From positions 1 through 36,043 of the forward strand of contig DBXZ01000021.1 in NCBI GenBank assembly GCA_002309795.1: DNA of 36,043 bases, given 5' to 3'. Positions 7,616-16,509 of the stretch are shown here, one piece after another (position 1 is the first letter of the stretch; each line of letters starts with the position of its first letter). This DNA comes from Bacteroidales bacterium UBA1199 (lineage in GTDB: Bacteria; Bacteroidota; Bacteroidia; Bacteroidales; UBA932). Under the pieces are notes generated by a model. That model saw only the letters and a list, made by a program, of their open reading frames with translations. It made no database searches and was not told the DNA's origin. The position numbers and the translations under genes were made by a program.

Positions 7616-8740
7616 TTGAGTTCGACAGGGGCAACCCTGTCGGGCTCGTTCGAGGGAGCTACAGGAACCATATCCCGGACGGGCTTCAAGTACGGAACGA
7701 TTTCCGGAAGCCTCAGCCAGGACATCTACACGGCCGGCAACGCCACGCCGTTCTCCGAGACTTTGACCGGTCTCGCAGCGGAAACTACGTACTACTACCA
7801 GGCTTACGTGTACGAGTATAACGAGAGTACGTCGTCGTACGAGTACCGCTACGGCAGCGAGCGGAGTTTCACCACGCCGGCCGCCGTGGTTGCCAGCAAG
7901 CCGGGTGTGCTCGCCTGCTATGAGATTCCGGATATTTCGGGCGAGGTCGATTCCACCGGCTACGAAGTGCTCGGAACGACCCGTTTCACGCGCTACTCGA
8001 CCGGCAACAACAAGCAGAAAGTGGTGATGCACACCTTCAACGACACGATCCTCTCTCCCGCCCGGGAGATGCGCAGCTACACGCTGCTGCAGGATTACGA
8101 CAAGAAGTGTGCCCTCTGGGTGGCCTGCGTGATGCACAGCGGAGACTATCCGAGTATCGTGGGCCGCAAGGATCACTGGGCTTACGATCCCGCACTCGGG
8201 CATGACTGGCAGCCGGACCTGAGCAGTTCCTACCCCGACAAGGGCGGGAAGAGTTATGACCGCGGTCACCAGATTGCTTCGTCCTACCTCCGGACTACGA
8301 GCCAGCAGGCCAGAATGAGCTGTTATTTCACCAATATGACGCCGCAGCTCGCTGACCTGAACCAAGGCAAGTGGCAGTCCACGGTGGAAACGAATGTGAG
8401 AAATCTGGGGAATAACACGACCGGAAGGGATACGCTGTACGTGGTCTCCGGACCGCTGTTCATTGGCAATTACGACACGGTAGAAGACCAGAACGGTATG
8501 TCGTGCGCCAAACCTACGCACTATTACCAGTGCTTCATGAAGGTCTCCTTCAACAACAGCGGAGTGCCGGTGTCGGCCAAGGGTGCAGCCTATCTGGTGG
8601 AACACGTGGCAGATCCGGAAGTGCAGTACGTCACGATCGACTACGTTGAGTCGCTCTCGGGCTTCAACTTCTTTGCCAACGTCCCCGCCGCCATCCAGAA
8701 CGCTGCCGAATCTACCGCCACGCCTTACAATTCGTTCTAG
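7616..8740 (+). CDS. DNA/RNA non-specific endonuclease module, detached from its N-terminal part by a stop
   Basis: The frame is open from 7562, directly after the TGA and in the same frame as the preceding lipoprotein. The first possible start is TTG at 7616, with GGAGGG nine bases upstream; there is no ATG or GTG start ahead of the domain. From TTG it encodes 374 aa. An Fn3-like domain (LSSTGATLSGSF...FKYGT...YYYQAYVYE...FTTP) spans about 1-90. A NUC1/ENDO_G-type nuclease follows, with the catalytic motif DRGHQIAS (Asp215-His218) and the metal-site stretch FTNMTPQLADLNQGKW. Active-site residues look intact. The family cleaves DNA and RNA and is normally exported, but this fragment has no signal peptide. 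It is either a decayed gene, a readthrough product of the lipoprotein, or an affair of sequence error. GC content matches the rest of the window. Confidence 0.75.
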   Translation: MSSTGATLSGSFEGATGTISRTGFKYGTISGSLSQDIYTAGNATPFSETLTGLAAETTYYYQAYVYEYNESTSSYEYRYGSERSFTTPAAVVASKPGVLACYEIPDISGEVDSTGYEVLGTTRFTRYSTGNNKQKVVMHTFNDTILSPAREMRSYTLLQDYDKKCALWVACVMHSGDYPSIVGRKDHWAYDPALGHDWQPDLSSSYPDKGGKSYDRGHQIASSYLRTTSQQARMSCYFTNMTPQLADLNQGKWQSTVETNVRNLGNNTTGRDTLYVVSGPLFIGNYDTVEDQNGMSCAKPTHYYQCFMKVSFNNSGVPVSAKGAAYLVEHVADPEVQYVTIDYVESLSGFNFFANVPAAIQNAAESTATPYNSF

Positions 8741-8746
8741 CTGCGT

Positions 8747-9376
8747 ATGGCAGACAATTATTTGGAAAAGCGGATGGAGGCTCTGAAGGAACGGCGTCCC
8801 AAGGTGGTGCGCAACCATCCCTCGCTGGAGAGTCTGCTGAAGAAGAACCGGAGCCACCGGGGCTACGACGCGGCGGTGAAGCTCTCGCGTGAGACACTGC
8901 GCGACCTGGTATCGGCCGCAACGCTCTGCGCATCGGGAATGAATGCGCAGAGCTTGCGGTTCCGCCTGGTGCCCTCCGAGGAGGCGCACCGGGTGCATCC
9001 GCTCATCAAGCTGGGGGCCGCACTGCCCGAGGAGCATCTCCCCCATCCGGACGAAGAGCCGCAGGGCTATGTGGTGATCTGCAGCACGCGGCCGGAAGAC
9101 CGCGTGGTGGATATTGACCTGGGAATCGCGGCGCAGAGCATTCTGCTGAATGCGGTAAGCCATGGGCTGAACGGAATCGCCATCCTGAACTTCAATCCGG
9201 AGGCCCTGCAGCAGGCCCTGGATCTGCCGCTGAAACCGCTGTGCGTACTTGGATTGGGCAAGGGTATCGAGCGTATCTTCCTCCTACCCATCCACCAGGG
9301 AGACTCCCTGAAGTACTTCCGCAAAGAGGGCGTCCACTACGTCCCGAAACTCACCGTAGAAGATCTGTTGATTTGA
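8747..9376 (+). CDS. nitroreductase-family flavoprotein
   Basis: This 209-aa protein fits the nitroreductase fold. NRSHRGYD near residue 34 corresponds to the FMN phosphate-binding RRSxR region. SAATLCASGMNAQSLRF near 55-71 corresponds to the ASxxNxQxWxF stretch. The later part has IDLGIAAQSILLNAVSHGLNG, the helix usually written DxGxAxQNxxLxAxxxGLG, then LGLGKGIE. The C-terminus YFRKEGVHYVPKLTVEDLLI is typical of short Bacteroidales members. The expected role is FMN-dependent NAD(P)H oxidoreduction in the cytoplasm; the substrate cannot be deduced. It starts 6 bp after the nuclease stop and may share its transcript. Confidence 0.85.
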   Translation: MADNYLEKRMEALKERRPKVVRNHPSLESLLKKNRSHRGYDAAVKLSRETLRDLVSAATLCASGMNAQSLRFRLVPSEEAHRVHPLIKLGAALPEEHLPHPDEEPQGYVVICSTRPEDRVVDIDLGIAAQSILLNAVSHGLNGIAILNFNPEALQQALDLPLKPLCVLGLGKGIERIFLLPIHQGDSLKYFRKEGVHYVPKLTVEDLLI

Positions 9377-9465
9377 CCGGACCTGCGGAGAGCGTAACTG
9401 CGAAGCGGGGACTCGCCGCAAGGCTGTTTTTGTCCCCGCGTAGCAGTTACCTCGGAGCAGTCCGG
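9377..9465. repeat. long imperfect hairpin between convergent genes
   Basis: Two perfect 8-bp stems stack: GTAACTGC (9394-9401) with GCAGTTAC (9443-9450), and GCGGGGAC (9405-9412) with GTCCCCGC (9432-9439). A three-base internal loop lies between them and the terminal loop of about 19 nt contains TTTTT. An outer arm CCGGAC (9377-9382) pairs with GTCCGG (9460-9465). It begins at the nitroreductase stop and overlaps the last codons of the minus-strand oxidoreductase gene. A bidirectional terminator or a dispersed REP-like element are both possible; there is no T run after the stem. Confidence 0.7.
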
Positions 9466-11003
9466 GTAACAGCCATCGCAGCCAGAATGCCGTCGACAGC
9501 GCTGGAGACGATACCTCCGGCATAACCGGCGCCTTCGCCGCAGGGGTAGAGGCCGGGACAGCTGAGTGATTGGAGCGTCTGAGGATCGCGCGGAATGCGT
9601 ACGGGCGACGAAGTGCGCGACTCGCAGGCGAGCAGCAGCGCATCGTTCGTGTAATAGCCCTTCATCTGGCGGTTGAAAGCCGGAAAGGCCTCGCGCAGAC
9701 GCGTGTAGACGAAGTCCGGCAGCAACTCGTGCAGCGGGGCGGAGACAGCGCCGGGGTGATACGACGTGGCGGGCAGCGACGCGGAGAGGGCCTTGCGGCA
9801 GAAATCCATCATCCGCTGCGCCGGGGCCTGGATGGAATCGGAGAAGGCATACATCCGCCGCTCCACCGCCTCCTGGAACTCCAGCAGCGCAAAGATGCCA
9901 TATTTGTCATAGTCAGGCACATCGCCCGGCTCTACGCTGCAGACGATTCCGGCGTTGGCCCAACGGGAATTGCGCTGCGAATTGGACATGCCGTTGAGCA
10001 CCACCTCGCCGGGAGCCGAGACCGACGGCACCAGGATGCCGCCCGGGCACATGCAGAACGAGAAGACGCCCCTGCCCTGCGCCTGCGCGACCAGTGCGTA
10101 TTCGGCAGCAGGCATATCGGGCTGATACTTGCCGTGATAGCGGATGCGGTTGATGAGCGACTGCGGATGCTCGGCCCGGACGCCCAGGGCGAATCCCTTT
10201 GCTTCCAGCGCCCAGCCTTTCTCCGCAAAGAGTCGGTAAAGCTCGCGCGAGGAGTGACCTGTGGCCAGAATGACGGCATCCGATTCGAAGCAGAGGCCGC
10301 CCTCGCAAATCACCTTCCAGCGGCGCCCTCCAGCGCCTTCTATCGGGTGTAAATCAGTTACTTTGGTGCCGAAGTGATACTCGCCGCCGTGGTCCACAAT
10401 GCACTTGCGGATGTTCTCCACGATCAGCGGCAGCCGGTCGCTGCCGATATGCGGATGGGCGTCCACCAGGATGGACGGATCGGCGCCGAAGGCCACCAGC
10501 TGGTGCAGGACTTCGCGGATGTCGCCGCGCTTGTTGCTGCGCGTAAAGAGCTTGCCGTCGGAGAAAGTGCCGGCGCCGCCTTCGCCGAAACAGTAGTTCG
10601 AATCGGGGTTGACGCGGCCGGCCGTCGAGAGGGCGGCGATATCGGTTTTGCGGGCGTGGACATCCACACCGCGCTCCAGAACGACGGGTTTTCGTCCCTC
10701 CATCAGCAGGCGGAGGGCGGCGAACATGCCGGCGGGGCCGCTGCCCACCACGATCACCGGTTCAGCAGCCGAAACATTCTTATATTCAGGCAGATGGTAT
10801 TCTTCCAGCGGCTCCTCTCCAGCTGCTGCGGCGGCTACGCGGTACCTATAGAGTATCTCCCCGCGGGCATCCAGCGAACGGCGCAGGATGCGCACCTGCG
10901 CCACGCGGGCGGGCGAGCAACCCAACGCACGGGCCGCGGCGGCCGTCAGTTCGGCGTCGGTGGGCGTGTGCCGCAGGGGGAAAGCTATCTCGAACTCTTT
11001 CAT
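9447..11003 (-). CDS. FAD-dependent dehydrogenase (COG2509-type)
   Basis: This 518-aa protein has an N-terminal extension of about 80 residues, then the Rossmann dinucleotide motif VIVVGSGPAGMFAALRL (about 83-99) followed by LERG. GEGGAGTFSDGKL near residue 140 and the late FAD-binding segment GLYPCGEGAGYAGGIVSSA near 488-506 are typical of the uncharacterised COG2509 FAD-dependent dehydrogenase family. FSFCMCPGG in the middle is also a family feature. It is probably a soluble flavoprotein oxidoreductase; the substrate is unknown. Its ATG overlaps the tsaD stop by four bases, so the two are co-transcribed. Its 3' end lies in the 9377-9465 hairpin. Confidence 0.88.
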   Translation of the reverse strand: MKEFEIAFPLRHTPTDAELTAAAARALGCSPARVAQVRILRRSLDARGEILYRYRVAAAAAGEEPLEEYHLPEYKNVSAAEPVIVVGSGPAGMFAALRLLMEGRKPVVLERGVDVHARKTDIAALSTAGRVNPDSNYCFGEGGAGTFSDGKLFTRSNKRGDIREVLHQLVAFGADPSILVDAHPHIGSDRLPLIVENIRKCIVDHGGEYHFGTKVTDLHPIEGAGGRRWKVICEGGLCFESDAVILATGHSSRELYRLFAEKGWALEAKGFALGVRAEHPQSLINRIRYHGKYQPDMPAAEYALVAQAQGRGVFSFCMCPGGILVPSVSAPGEVVLNGMSNSQRNSRWANAGIVCSVEPGDVPDYDKYGIFALLEFQEAVERRMYAFSDSIQAPAQRMMDFCRKALSASLPATSYHPGAVSAPLHELLPDFVYTRLREAFPAFNRQMKGYYTNDALLLACESRTSSPVRIPRDPQTLQSLSCPGLYPCGEGAGYAGGIVSSAVDGILAAMAVTRTAPR

Positions 11004-12031
11004 CGGTCTCCGTATTCGGCAGCCCTGGAGACGGGCGCAATGTCGAGCGGCGCAAAGAGTCCCCGCTGGTAGCGGTAGTAACCGGTGATGGCAATCATCG
11101 CGGCGTTGTCGGTGGTGAAGCGCAGCGCGGGCAGGTAGGTGTTCCAGCCGCGACGGCGCCCCTCCTCTTCAATCCGCGCACGCAGTCCGGAGTTGGCGGA
11201 AACGCCGCCTGAGAGGGCCACTTCGCGGATTCCGGTCTCCTTGACGGCCAGGATCAGCTTCTTGAGCAGAATGTCTATCAGGTCTTTCTGGAAGGAGGCG
11301 CAGAGGTCGGCCATGTTGTTCTTGAGAAACTCCGGATCCTCCTTCAGCCGGTCGCGCAGGAAGTAGAGCAGCGAGGTCTTGATGCCGCTGAAACTGTAGT
11401 CCAGGCCGGGGATGTTGGGCTTGGCAAAGCGGAAGCGCCTGGGATCGCCCTCCTTGGCGAGACGGTCCACCACGGGGCCGCCCGGATAGCCCAGGTCCAT
11501 CAGCTTGGCGCACTTGTCGAAGGCCTCGCCCACGGCGTCGTCGATCGTGCGGCCCAGTATCTCGAAGTCCAGGTGGTTGTCCACCCGTACGATCTGCGTG
11601 TGTCCGCCGGAAACGAGCAGGCAGAGGAAAGGGAACTTCGGCTGCCGGTTCTCCGCACCGGGCACCTTCACGAAGTGCGAGAGGATGTGCCCCTGCAGGT
11701 GGTTGACCTCGATGATGGGCTTGCCCGAAGAGACGGCCAAGCCTTTGGTGAAGGAGGTACCCACGAGCAGCGAACCCAGCAGGCCCGGGCCGCGGGTGAA
11801 GGCCAGGGCGTCCACCTCATCCATCGTAATTCCCGCCTGATCAAGCGCTTGCGAAACCACCGGCACGATATTCTGCTGGTGTGCGCGGGAGGCAAGCTCC
11901 GGCACCACGCCTCCGTAACGGCGGTGCACCTCCTGCGAGGCCATCACGTTGGAGAGCAGGTATTCGTCGCGGATGACGGCGGCGGAGGTGTCGTCACACG
12001 AGGATTCGATTCCGAGAATGGTCAGGCTCAT
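11000..12031 (-). CDS. tsaD: tRNA N6-adenosine threonylcarbamoyltransferase TsaD
   Basis: This 343-aa protein has family length and begins MSLTILGIESSCDDTSAAVI, the hallmark TsaD start. Metal-binding His111 and His115 lie in NHLQGHILSH, LLVSGGHTQIV is the phosphate-binding loop, and the Asp of FTTDNAAMIA near 308 completes the site. TsaD transfers the threonylcarbamoyl group from TC-AMP to A37 of ANN-decoding tRNAs, with TsaB and TsaE (not in this window). It is divergent from tamB with an 80-bp gap. On its own strand a near-match TATTTTCG (complement of 12057-12064) may be its -7 box. It is the first gene of a two-gene unit with the FAD-dependent dehydrogenase. Confidence 0.97.
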   Translation of the reverse strand: MSLTILGIESSCDDTSAAVIRDEYLLSNVMASQEVHRRYGGVVPELASRAHQQNIVPVVSQALDQAGITMDEVDALAFTRGPGLLGSLLVGTSFTKGLAVSSGKPIIEVNHLQGHILSHFVKVPGAENRQPKFPFLCLLVSGGHTQIVRVDNHLDFEILGRTIDDAVGEAFDKCAKLMDLGYPGGPVVDRLAKEGDPRRFRFAKPNIPGLDYSFSGIKTSLLYFLRDRLKEDPEFLKNNMADLCASFQKDLIDILLKKLILAVKETGIREVALSGGVSANSGLRARIEEEGRRRGWNTYLPALRFTTDNAAMIAITGYYRYQRGLFAPLDIAPVSRAAEYGDR

Positions 12032-12077
12032 ACTTAACTCCAGGGCATTTGTTGCGCGAAAATACGAAAAAAATTCC

Positions 12078-12085
12078 TACTTTTG
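12078..12085 (+). promoter_or_regulatory. -7 box for tamB
   Basis: TACTTTTG is a full TAnnTTTG match 26 bp before the tamB ATG at 12112. TTTG at 12048-12051 is too far upstream for normal -33 spacing (26 bp), and GTTG at 12051-12054 is at 23 bp. The -33 element is therefore weak or absent. Confidence 0.55.
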
Positions 12086-12111
12086 GCAGATTAAGGATAC
12101 TGTACGCAAAC

Positions 12112-15100
12112 ATGAAGGTATTGAAACGGATCTTGATTGGCCTGCTCGCGGTGGTGATTCTCATCCCCGTGGCGGCGGTCGTGCTCGTGCAAATACCTGC
12201 CGTACAGACATTTGTTGGCAACAAAGTGCTCAAGGCCGTATCCAAGGACCTGGGCGGCAGCATCCAGATCGGCGATATCCGCTACGCGCTCTTCAATACC
12301 CTGATCCTGACCGACGTCACCGTGCTGGAGCCTGCGGGCGACACCCTCCTCTACGCCGGCAAGGTGCTGCTGGAGGTGGACAGCCGCTCGCTGCGGAGCG
12401 ACACGCTGGACATCCGGCGCGTGAGCGTGGAGCGTTGCCGCGCCACGTTGCGCGACCTGCCCGAGAGCGGCACCAAAACCGAAAAATCCGGCGGCGGCCT
12501 GCCCTGGAAATCCATCAAGGCAGAGAAGATCGCGGTCAGCGACCTCTCCTTCACCTATGCGGAGAAGGGCATTCAGATCGAGGACTTCACGCTGCGCGCC
12601 GACCACCTGGAATATGGCGGGAGAATCTACGGCCAACTGCGCGAGCTCGCCTTCACCGAGGCGGTGCAGGACAACCGCTACAGTCTCTCATCGGGCATTC
12701 TGGTGTCCGACAAGATGCTCTACCTGAACGACTTCTGCCTGAAAGACGCGCACAGCGACATCGATGCGCCGCACATTGCTCTCTACTACGACTCCTTCGC
12801 CGACTTCGCCGATTTCCTGAACAAGGTGGAGATCGACGCCGAGTTCACCGACGCCTGCCTGGATCTGGCCTCCGTGCAGGCCTTCGTGCCGGAGCTCGCC
12901 AAACTGCACGCCAAGGGCTACCTCAGCGGCCAGGTCAAGGGTAAACTGGGCGACCTGCGGGCCGACCACCTGCGCCTCCAGTCCGAATCGCGCCTGACCA
13001 ACCTGCTGCTCTCCGCGCGCGTGAAGGGGCTGCCCGATATGAACCGAACCCGCGTGGACGCCACCATCCACCGTTCCAATACCTGCGTGCGCGACATCGT
13101 GAACGTGATCCGCGGCATCAATCCGCAGTTCGACGCCTCCATCCTGCTGGCCAAAGCGCCGGCCGAAATGATTGACATCAGCGGCGAACTGCACGGCACC
13201 CTGAAAGACGCCGAAGCCAAGCTGCGGCTCGGCTCCCGCCAGAAGGGCGGAATCGTCTCCGAAGCCATCTGGAAGGTGGAGCCCGACGGCGTGCCTTTCG
13301 TGCGCGGCAGCGTCACCACGCTCGGCCTGAATGCCGGCAAATATCTGGGCGTGAAGGATCTGGGAAAGGTGACGGTAGATACGCACTTCGACGCGAAGCT
13401 GGCCAAGAGCCCGATTATCAACCTGAAGAACCTCTTCGTGCGCGAAATCGAGTTCAAGGGCTACACCTACAGCGATATCGAGGCCTCCGGATCGTTCGAG
13501 AACAACCGGCTGCTCCTCAACGCAGCCAGCGTGGATCCGAACCTCTACTTTATTACATCGGCCGACCTGGACCTGACCCCGAAGGCCGACAATTCCTACA
13601 AGATTACCTTTGACCTGGCACGCGCAGACCTGCACGCACTGCACCTGGACAAGCGTGAACGGGCGCGCTTCAGCATGATGGCCGACGCCGACGTGGTGCG
13701 CTCGCGCGAGGGCGTCTTCACGGGCGACGTCACCCTGAGCAATGTCAACGGCTTCGTAGACAGCGACTTCTATAATATCGGCAACGTTGTGGTCCGGGCA
13801 GAGAACGACCCCGCCGGCGACTATACCGTCACGCTGGATTCCAAGCTGGCGGAAGCCACCTACCGCGGTACCGACCATCCGTCGCACCTGGTGGAAGACG
13901 TGCTCTCCCTGCTGAAAGCCGAGCTGGGCAACCTGATTCCCATCACGACCAACGGCGAAAAGGATCACGCAGCATGCCACGGCACACTGGACTTCAAGAC
14001 CAAGGACCTGCGGCCGCTGCTCGCCTTCGTGATGCCCGACCTCTTCATCAGCGAAGGAACGAACCTGAAGATTGACATCGACGACTGCGACCATGTGGAG
14101 ATCGGCCTGAAATCCGGACTGGTGGCCGTCAAGGACAACTATATCCGCGGCATCGACATCAAGGCCAACAACACGAACGGTCCGCTCGACGCCGCCATCC
14201 GCACGGAGGTGCTGCAGCTCGGACAGATCATCCTGCACGAAGATGCGATCGCCGCCTCGCTGCAGGACAACACGCTCAGCGTGGCGCTGAACTACGACAA
14301 CACCCGGTTCGACGGCGGACACGGACGGCTCAACACCGTCTTCACCTTCCCCGACCGGAAGAAAGAGCCCTATATCTTCGTAGCGGACTGCCTGCCTTCC
14401 GAAATCTCCATCAAGCAGGCCGGAACGTGGGATATCGCTCCCGCCACCCTCTACTTCCGCGAGGGCAATATCGTGCTCGAAGGGTTTGACATCAGCAACG
14501 GCGACCAGTTCATCAGTCTGGACGGCACCATCTCCGAAAAGCCCACCGACACGCTCTATCTGGCTGTCAACCAATTCGATATAGGCCCGTTCGACGCGGT
14601 GTTCCGCAACGACATGCGCCTCAAGGGCGTCTTTACGGGCGAAGCCCAGGCCACCGGCCTGCTGGCCAAGGAACTGGGCGTCCAGGCCGCCTTCTCGGGC
14701 CGTGACCTGTCGGCCGACGGCATCGACCTGGGCGACGCCGACCTGGAGTGCAACTGGAATCCGGAAGAGTCGCGGTTCGATATCGCGGTGGACAATATGC
14801 TGGATGAGGACGAGCCGCTGATTCTCGAAGGCTGGTACCGTCCCTCCGACAAGCGCCTCGCGCTGGATCTCTCGCTCGTGGAGTTCAACGTGGGCTGGGT
14901 CGATCCCTTCGTGGTGGACATCCTGGACGAGATGGGCGGCACCATCAGCGGCGACATCCATGTGGAGGGCCCGCTGGACAGCCTGCAGATCAGCAGCAAC
15001 GGCGTTCGCTTCAACGACACCCGCTGCCGGATCCCCTTCACCAACGTAACCTATATCTGCAACGGCGACTTTGACGTCAACACCCAGGGCATCGAGTTCA

Positions 15101-16509
15101 CCAACGTGGACGTGGCCGACGAATACGGCAACACCGGTATCGCGCGCGGCGGCATCAGGTTCAACGGGTTCAAGAACCTGGACTTCGATATCCTCTTCAC
15201 CGTGGACGAGATTCTGGGCATCAACACCACCAACGCACAGGCCGACCAGGGATTCTACGGCAAGGCCTTCGGTTCCGGTACCGTGCGCCTCTACGGCCCG
15301 ATTCTCGCGCTGCAGATGGACATGGACCTGGAGGCCAGTTCGGGCACCGTCCACATCCCCATCAGCGGCGGTACAATCACCCAGAGCGACCTGCTGACCT
15401 TCGTAAACCGCCGGGAGCGGCCGCATATCGACGTCTACGACTCGCTGATCGTGGCGGGCAACGTCCAGAAAGAGAAGGAACGCGCCAAGGGCAAGGGTCT
15501 TTCGCTCAACATCAAGATTGCAGCCGATCCCGCTTCCGAGATCGACATCGATATCAACGAGGCGACGGGCGATATCATCCGCGCGCACGGCAACGGCAAC
15601 GTGGAGATGAAGATCGAGCCCAAGTCGTTCGATATCCGCGGTATCTACGTGATTGAAGACGGCAGCTACACAATGTCGCTGATGGGCCTCACCGCCAAGG
15701 ACTTCACCGTGGAACAGGGCGGTACCATCATCTTCGGCGGCGATATCCTGCAGACCGAGTTCAACATGAACGCCCTCTACAGGACCAAGGCCTCGATCGA
15801 GACGCTGATCGGCGACAACACCTCCGTCTCCACGCGGCGGACCGTGAACTGTACGATCGGCATCTCGGGTGCGGTCTCCAACCCGCAGCTGAGCTTCAAG
15901 ATCGATATCCCCGACCTGGATCCGACCACGCAGGGACTCGTGGAGAACGCCCTCAGCACCGACGAGAAGAACCTCAAGCAGACCCTGGCGCTGCTGGTTT
16001 CCGGCAGTTTCGTACCCGACGAGCAGAGCGGTATCGTGAACAACAGCACGATCCTCTACTCCAACGCTTCCGAGATTGTCTCCAGCCAGATCAACAACAT
16101 CTTCCACCAGCTGGACATCCCGGTTGACCTGGGCCTCAACTACCAGCCGGGCGCCGCGCAGGGCACGAACGACATCTTCGACGTGGCCATCTCCACGCAG
16201 CTCTTCAACAACCGCGTCACCATCAACGGCAATATCGGCAACCAGCAGTACATGTCGTCCAGCACCAGCGAAGTGGTGGGCAACGTGGATGTGGAGATCA
16301 AACTGAACCGGAGCGGACGGCTCCGCCTGAACCTCTTCTCGCACGCCGCCGACCGTTACAGCAACTACCTGGACCAGACGCAGCGCAACGGCGCCGGTAT
16401 CGTGTACCAGGAAGAGTTCGACACGGTGTCAGACCTCTGGAAGAAGGTCTTCACACGCAAGAAGAAAGAAGAGGAAGTCGCTGAGGAAGAAGAGGTTCCT
16501 ACACAGTAA
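12112..16509 (+). CDS. tamB: TamB-like translocation/assembly module protein (DUF490)
   Basis: This 1,465-aa protein starts at ATG 12112 (MKVLKRILIGLLAVVILIP). An upstream in-frame ATG at 12049 would precede the -7 box. Residues about 4-26 form a signal anchor. A very long middle region of repeated beta strands follows, as in the AsmA/TamB groove proteins. The C-terminal DUF490/TamB region (about 1030-1440) includes GTVHIPISGGTIT, GSYTMSLMG and LFNNRVTINGNIG. An acidic/basic tail ends EEEVAEEEEVPTQ. TamB-family proteins span the periplasm and carry phospholipid or assist outer-membrane protein assembly; no TamA/BamA-type partner lies in the window. Its last 11 bp overlap the 3' end of mtaB on the other strand. 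Confidence 0.9.
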   Translation: MKVLKRILIGLLAVVILIPVAAVVLVQIPAVQTFVGNKVLKAVSKDLGGSIQIGDIRYALFNTLILTDVTVLEPAGDTLLYAGKVLLEVDSRSLRSDTLDIRRVSVERCRATLRDLPESGTKTEKSGGGLPWKSIKAEKIAVSDLSFTYAEKGIQIEDFTLRADHLEYGGRIYGQLRELAFTEAVQDNRYSLSSGILVSDKMLYLNDFCLKDAHSDIDAPHIALYYDSFADFADFLNKVEIDAEFTDACLDLASVQAFVPELAKLHAKGYLSGQVKGKLGDLRADHLRLQSESRLTNLLLSARVKGLPDMNRTRVDATIHRSNTCVRDIVNVIRGINPQFDASILLAKAPAEMIDISGELHGTLKDAEAKLRLGSRQKGGIVSEAIWKVEPDGVPFVRGSVTTLGLNAGKYLGVKDLGKVTVDTHFDAKLAKSPIINLKNLFVREIEFKGYTYSDIEASGSFENNRLLLNAASVDPNLYFITSADLDLTPKADNSYKITFDLARADLHALHLDKRERARFSMMADADVVRSREGVFTGDVTLSNVNGFVDSDFYNIGNVVVRAENDPAGDYTVTLDSKLAEATYRGTDHPSHLVEDVLSLLKAELGNLIPITTNGEKDHAACHGTLDFKTKDLRPLLAFVMPDLFISEGTNLKIDIDDCDHVEIGLKSGLVAVKDNYIRGIDIKANNTNGPLDAAIRTEVLQLGQIILHEDAIAASLQDNTLSVALNYDNTRFDGGHGRLNTVFTFPDRKKEPYIFVADCLPSEISIKQAGTWDIAPATLYFREGNIVLEGFDISNGDQFISLDGTISEKPTDTLYLAVNQFDIGPFDAVFRNDMRLKGVFTGEAQATGLLAKELGVQAAFSGRDLSADGIDLGDADLECNWNPEESRFDIAVDNMLDEDEPLILEGWYRPSDKRLALDLSLVEFNVGWVDPFVVDILDEMGGTISGDIHVEGPLDSLQISSNGVRFNDTRCRIPFTNVTYICNGDFDVNTQGIEFTNVDVADEYGNTGIARGGIRFNGFKNLDFDILFTVDEILGINTTNAQADQGFYGKAFGSGTVRLYGPILALQMDMDLEASSGTVHIPISGGTITQSDLLTFVNRRERPHIDVYDSLIVAGNVQKEKERAKGKGLSLNIKIAADPASEIDIDINEATGDIIRAHGNGNVEMKIEPKSFDIRGIYVIEDGSYTMSLMGLTAKDFTVEQGGTIIFGGDILQTEFNMNALYRTKASIETLIGDNTSVSTRRTVNCTIGISGAVSNPQLSFKIDIPDLDPTTQGLVENALSTDEKNLKQTLALLVSGSFVPDEQSGIVNNSTILYSNASEIVSSQINNIFHQLDIPVDLGLNYQPGAAQGTNDIFDVAISTQLFNNRVTINGNIGNQQYMSSSTSEVVGNVDVEIKLNRSGRLRLNLFSHAADRYSNYLDQTQRNGAGIVYQEEFDTVSDLWKKVFTRKKKEEEVAEEEEVPTQ

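Noticed and set aside
7610..9163. A 517-codon minus-strand frame across the nuclease and nitroreductase.
   Set aside because: No family features; both sense genes show catalytic or cofactor motifs.
12688..16344. A 1,218-codon open frame antisense to tamB.
   Set aside because: Its product is a low-complexity Val/Asp/Gly/His-rich chain with no domain, and it mirrors the strong third-position GC bias of tamB. It is a shadow of the sense gene.
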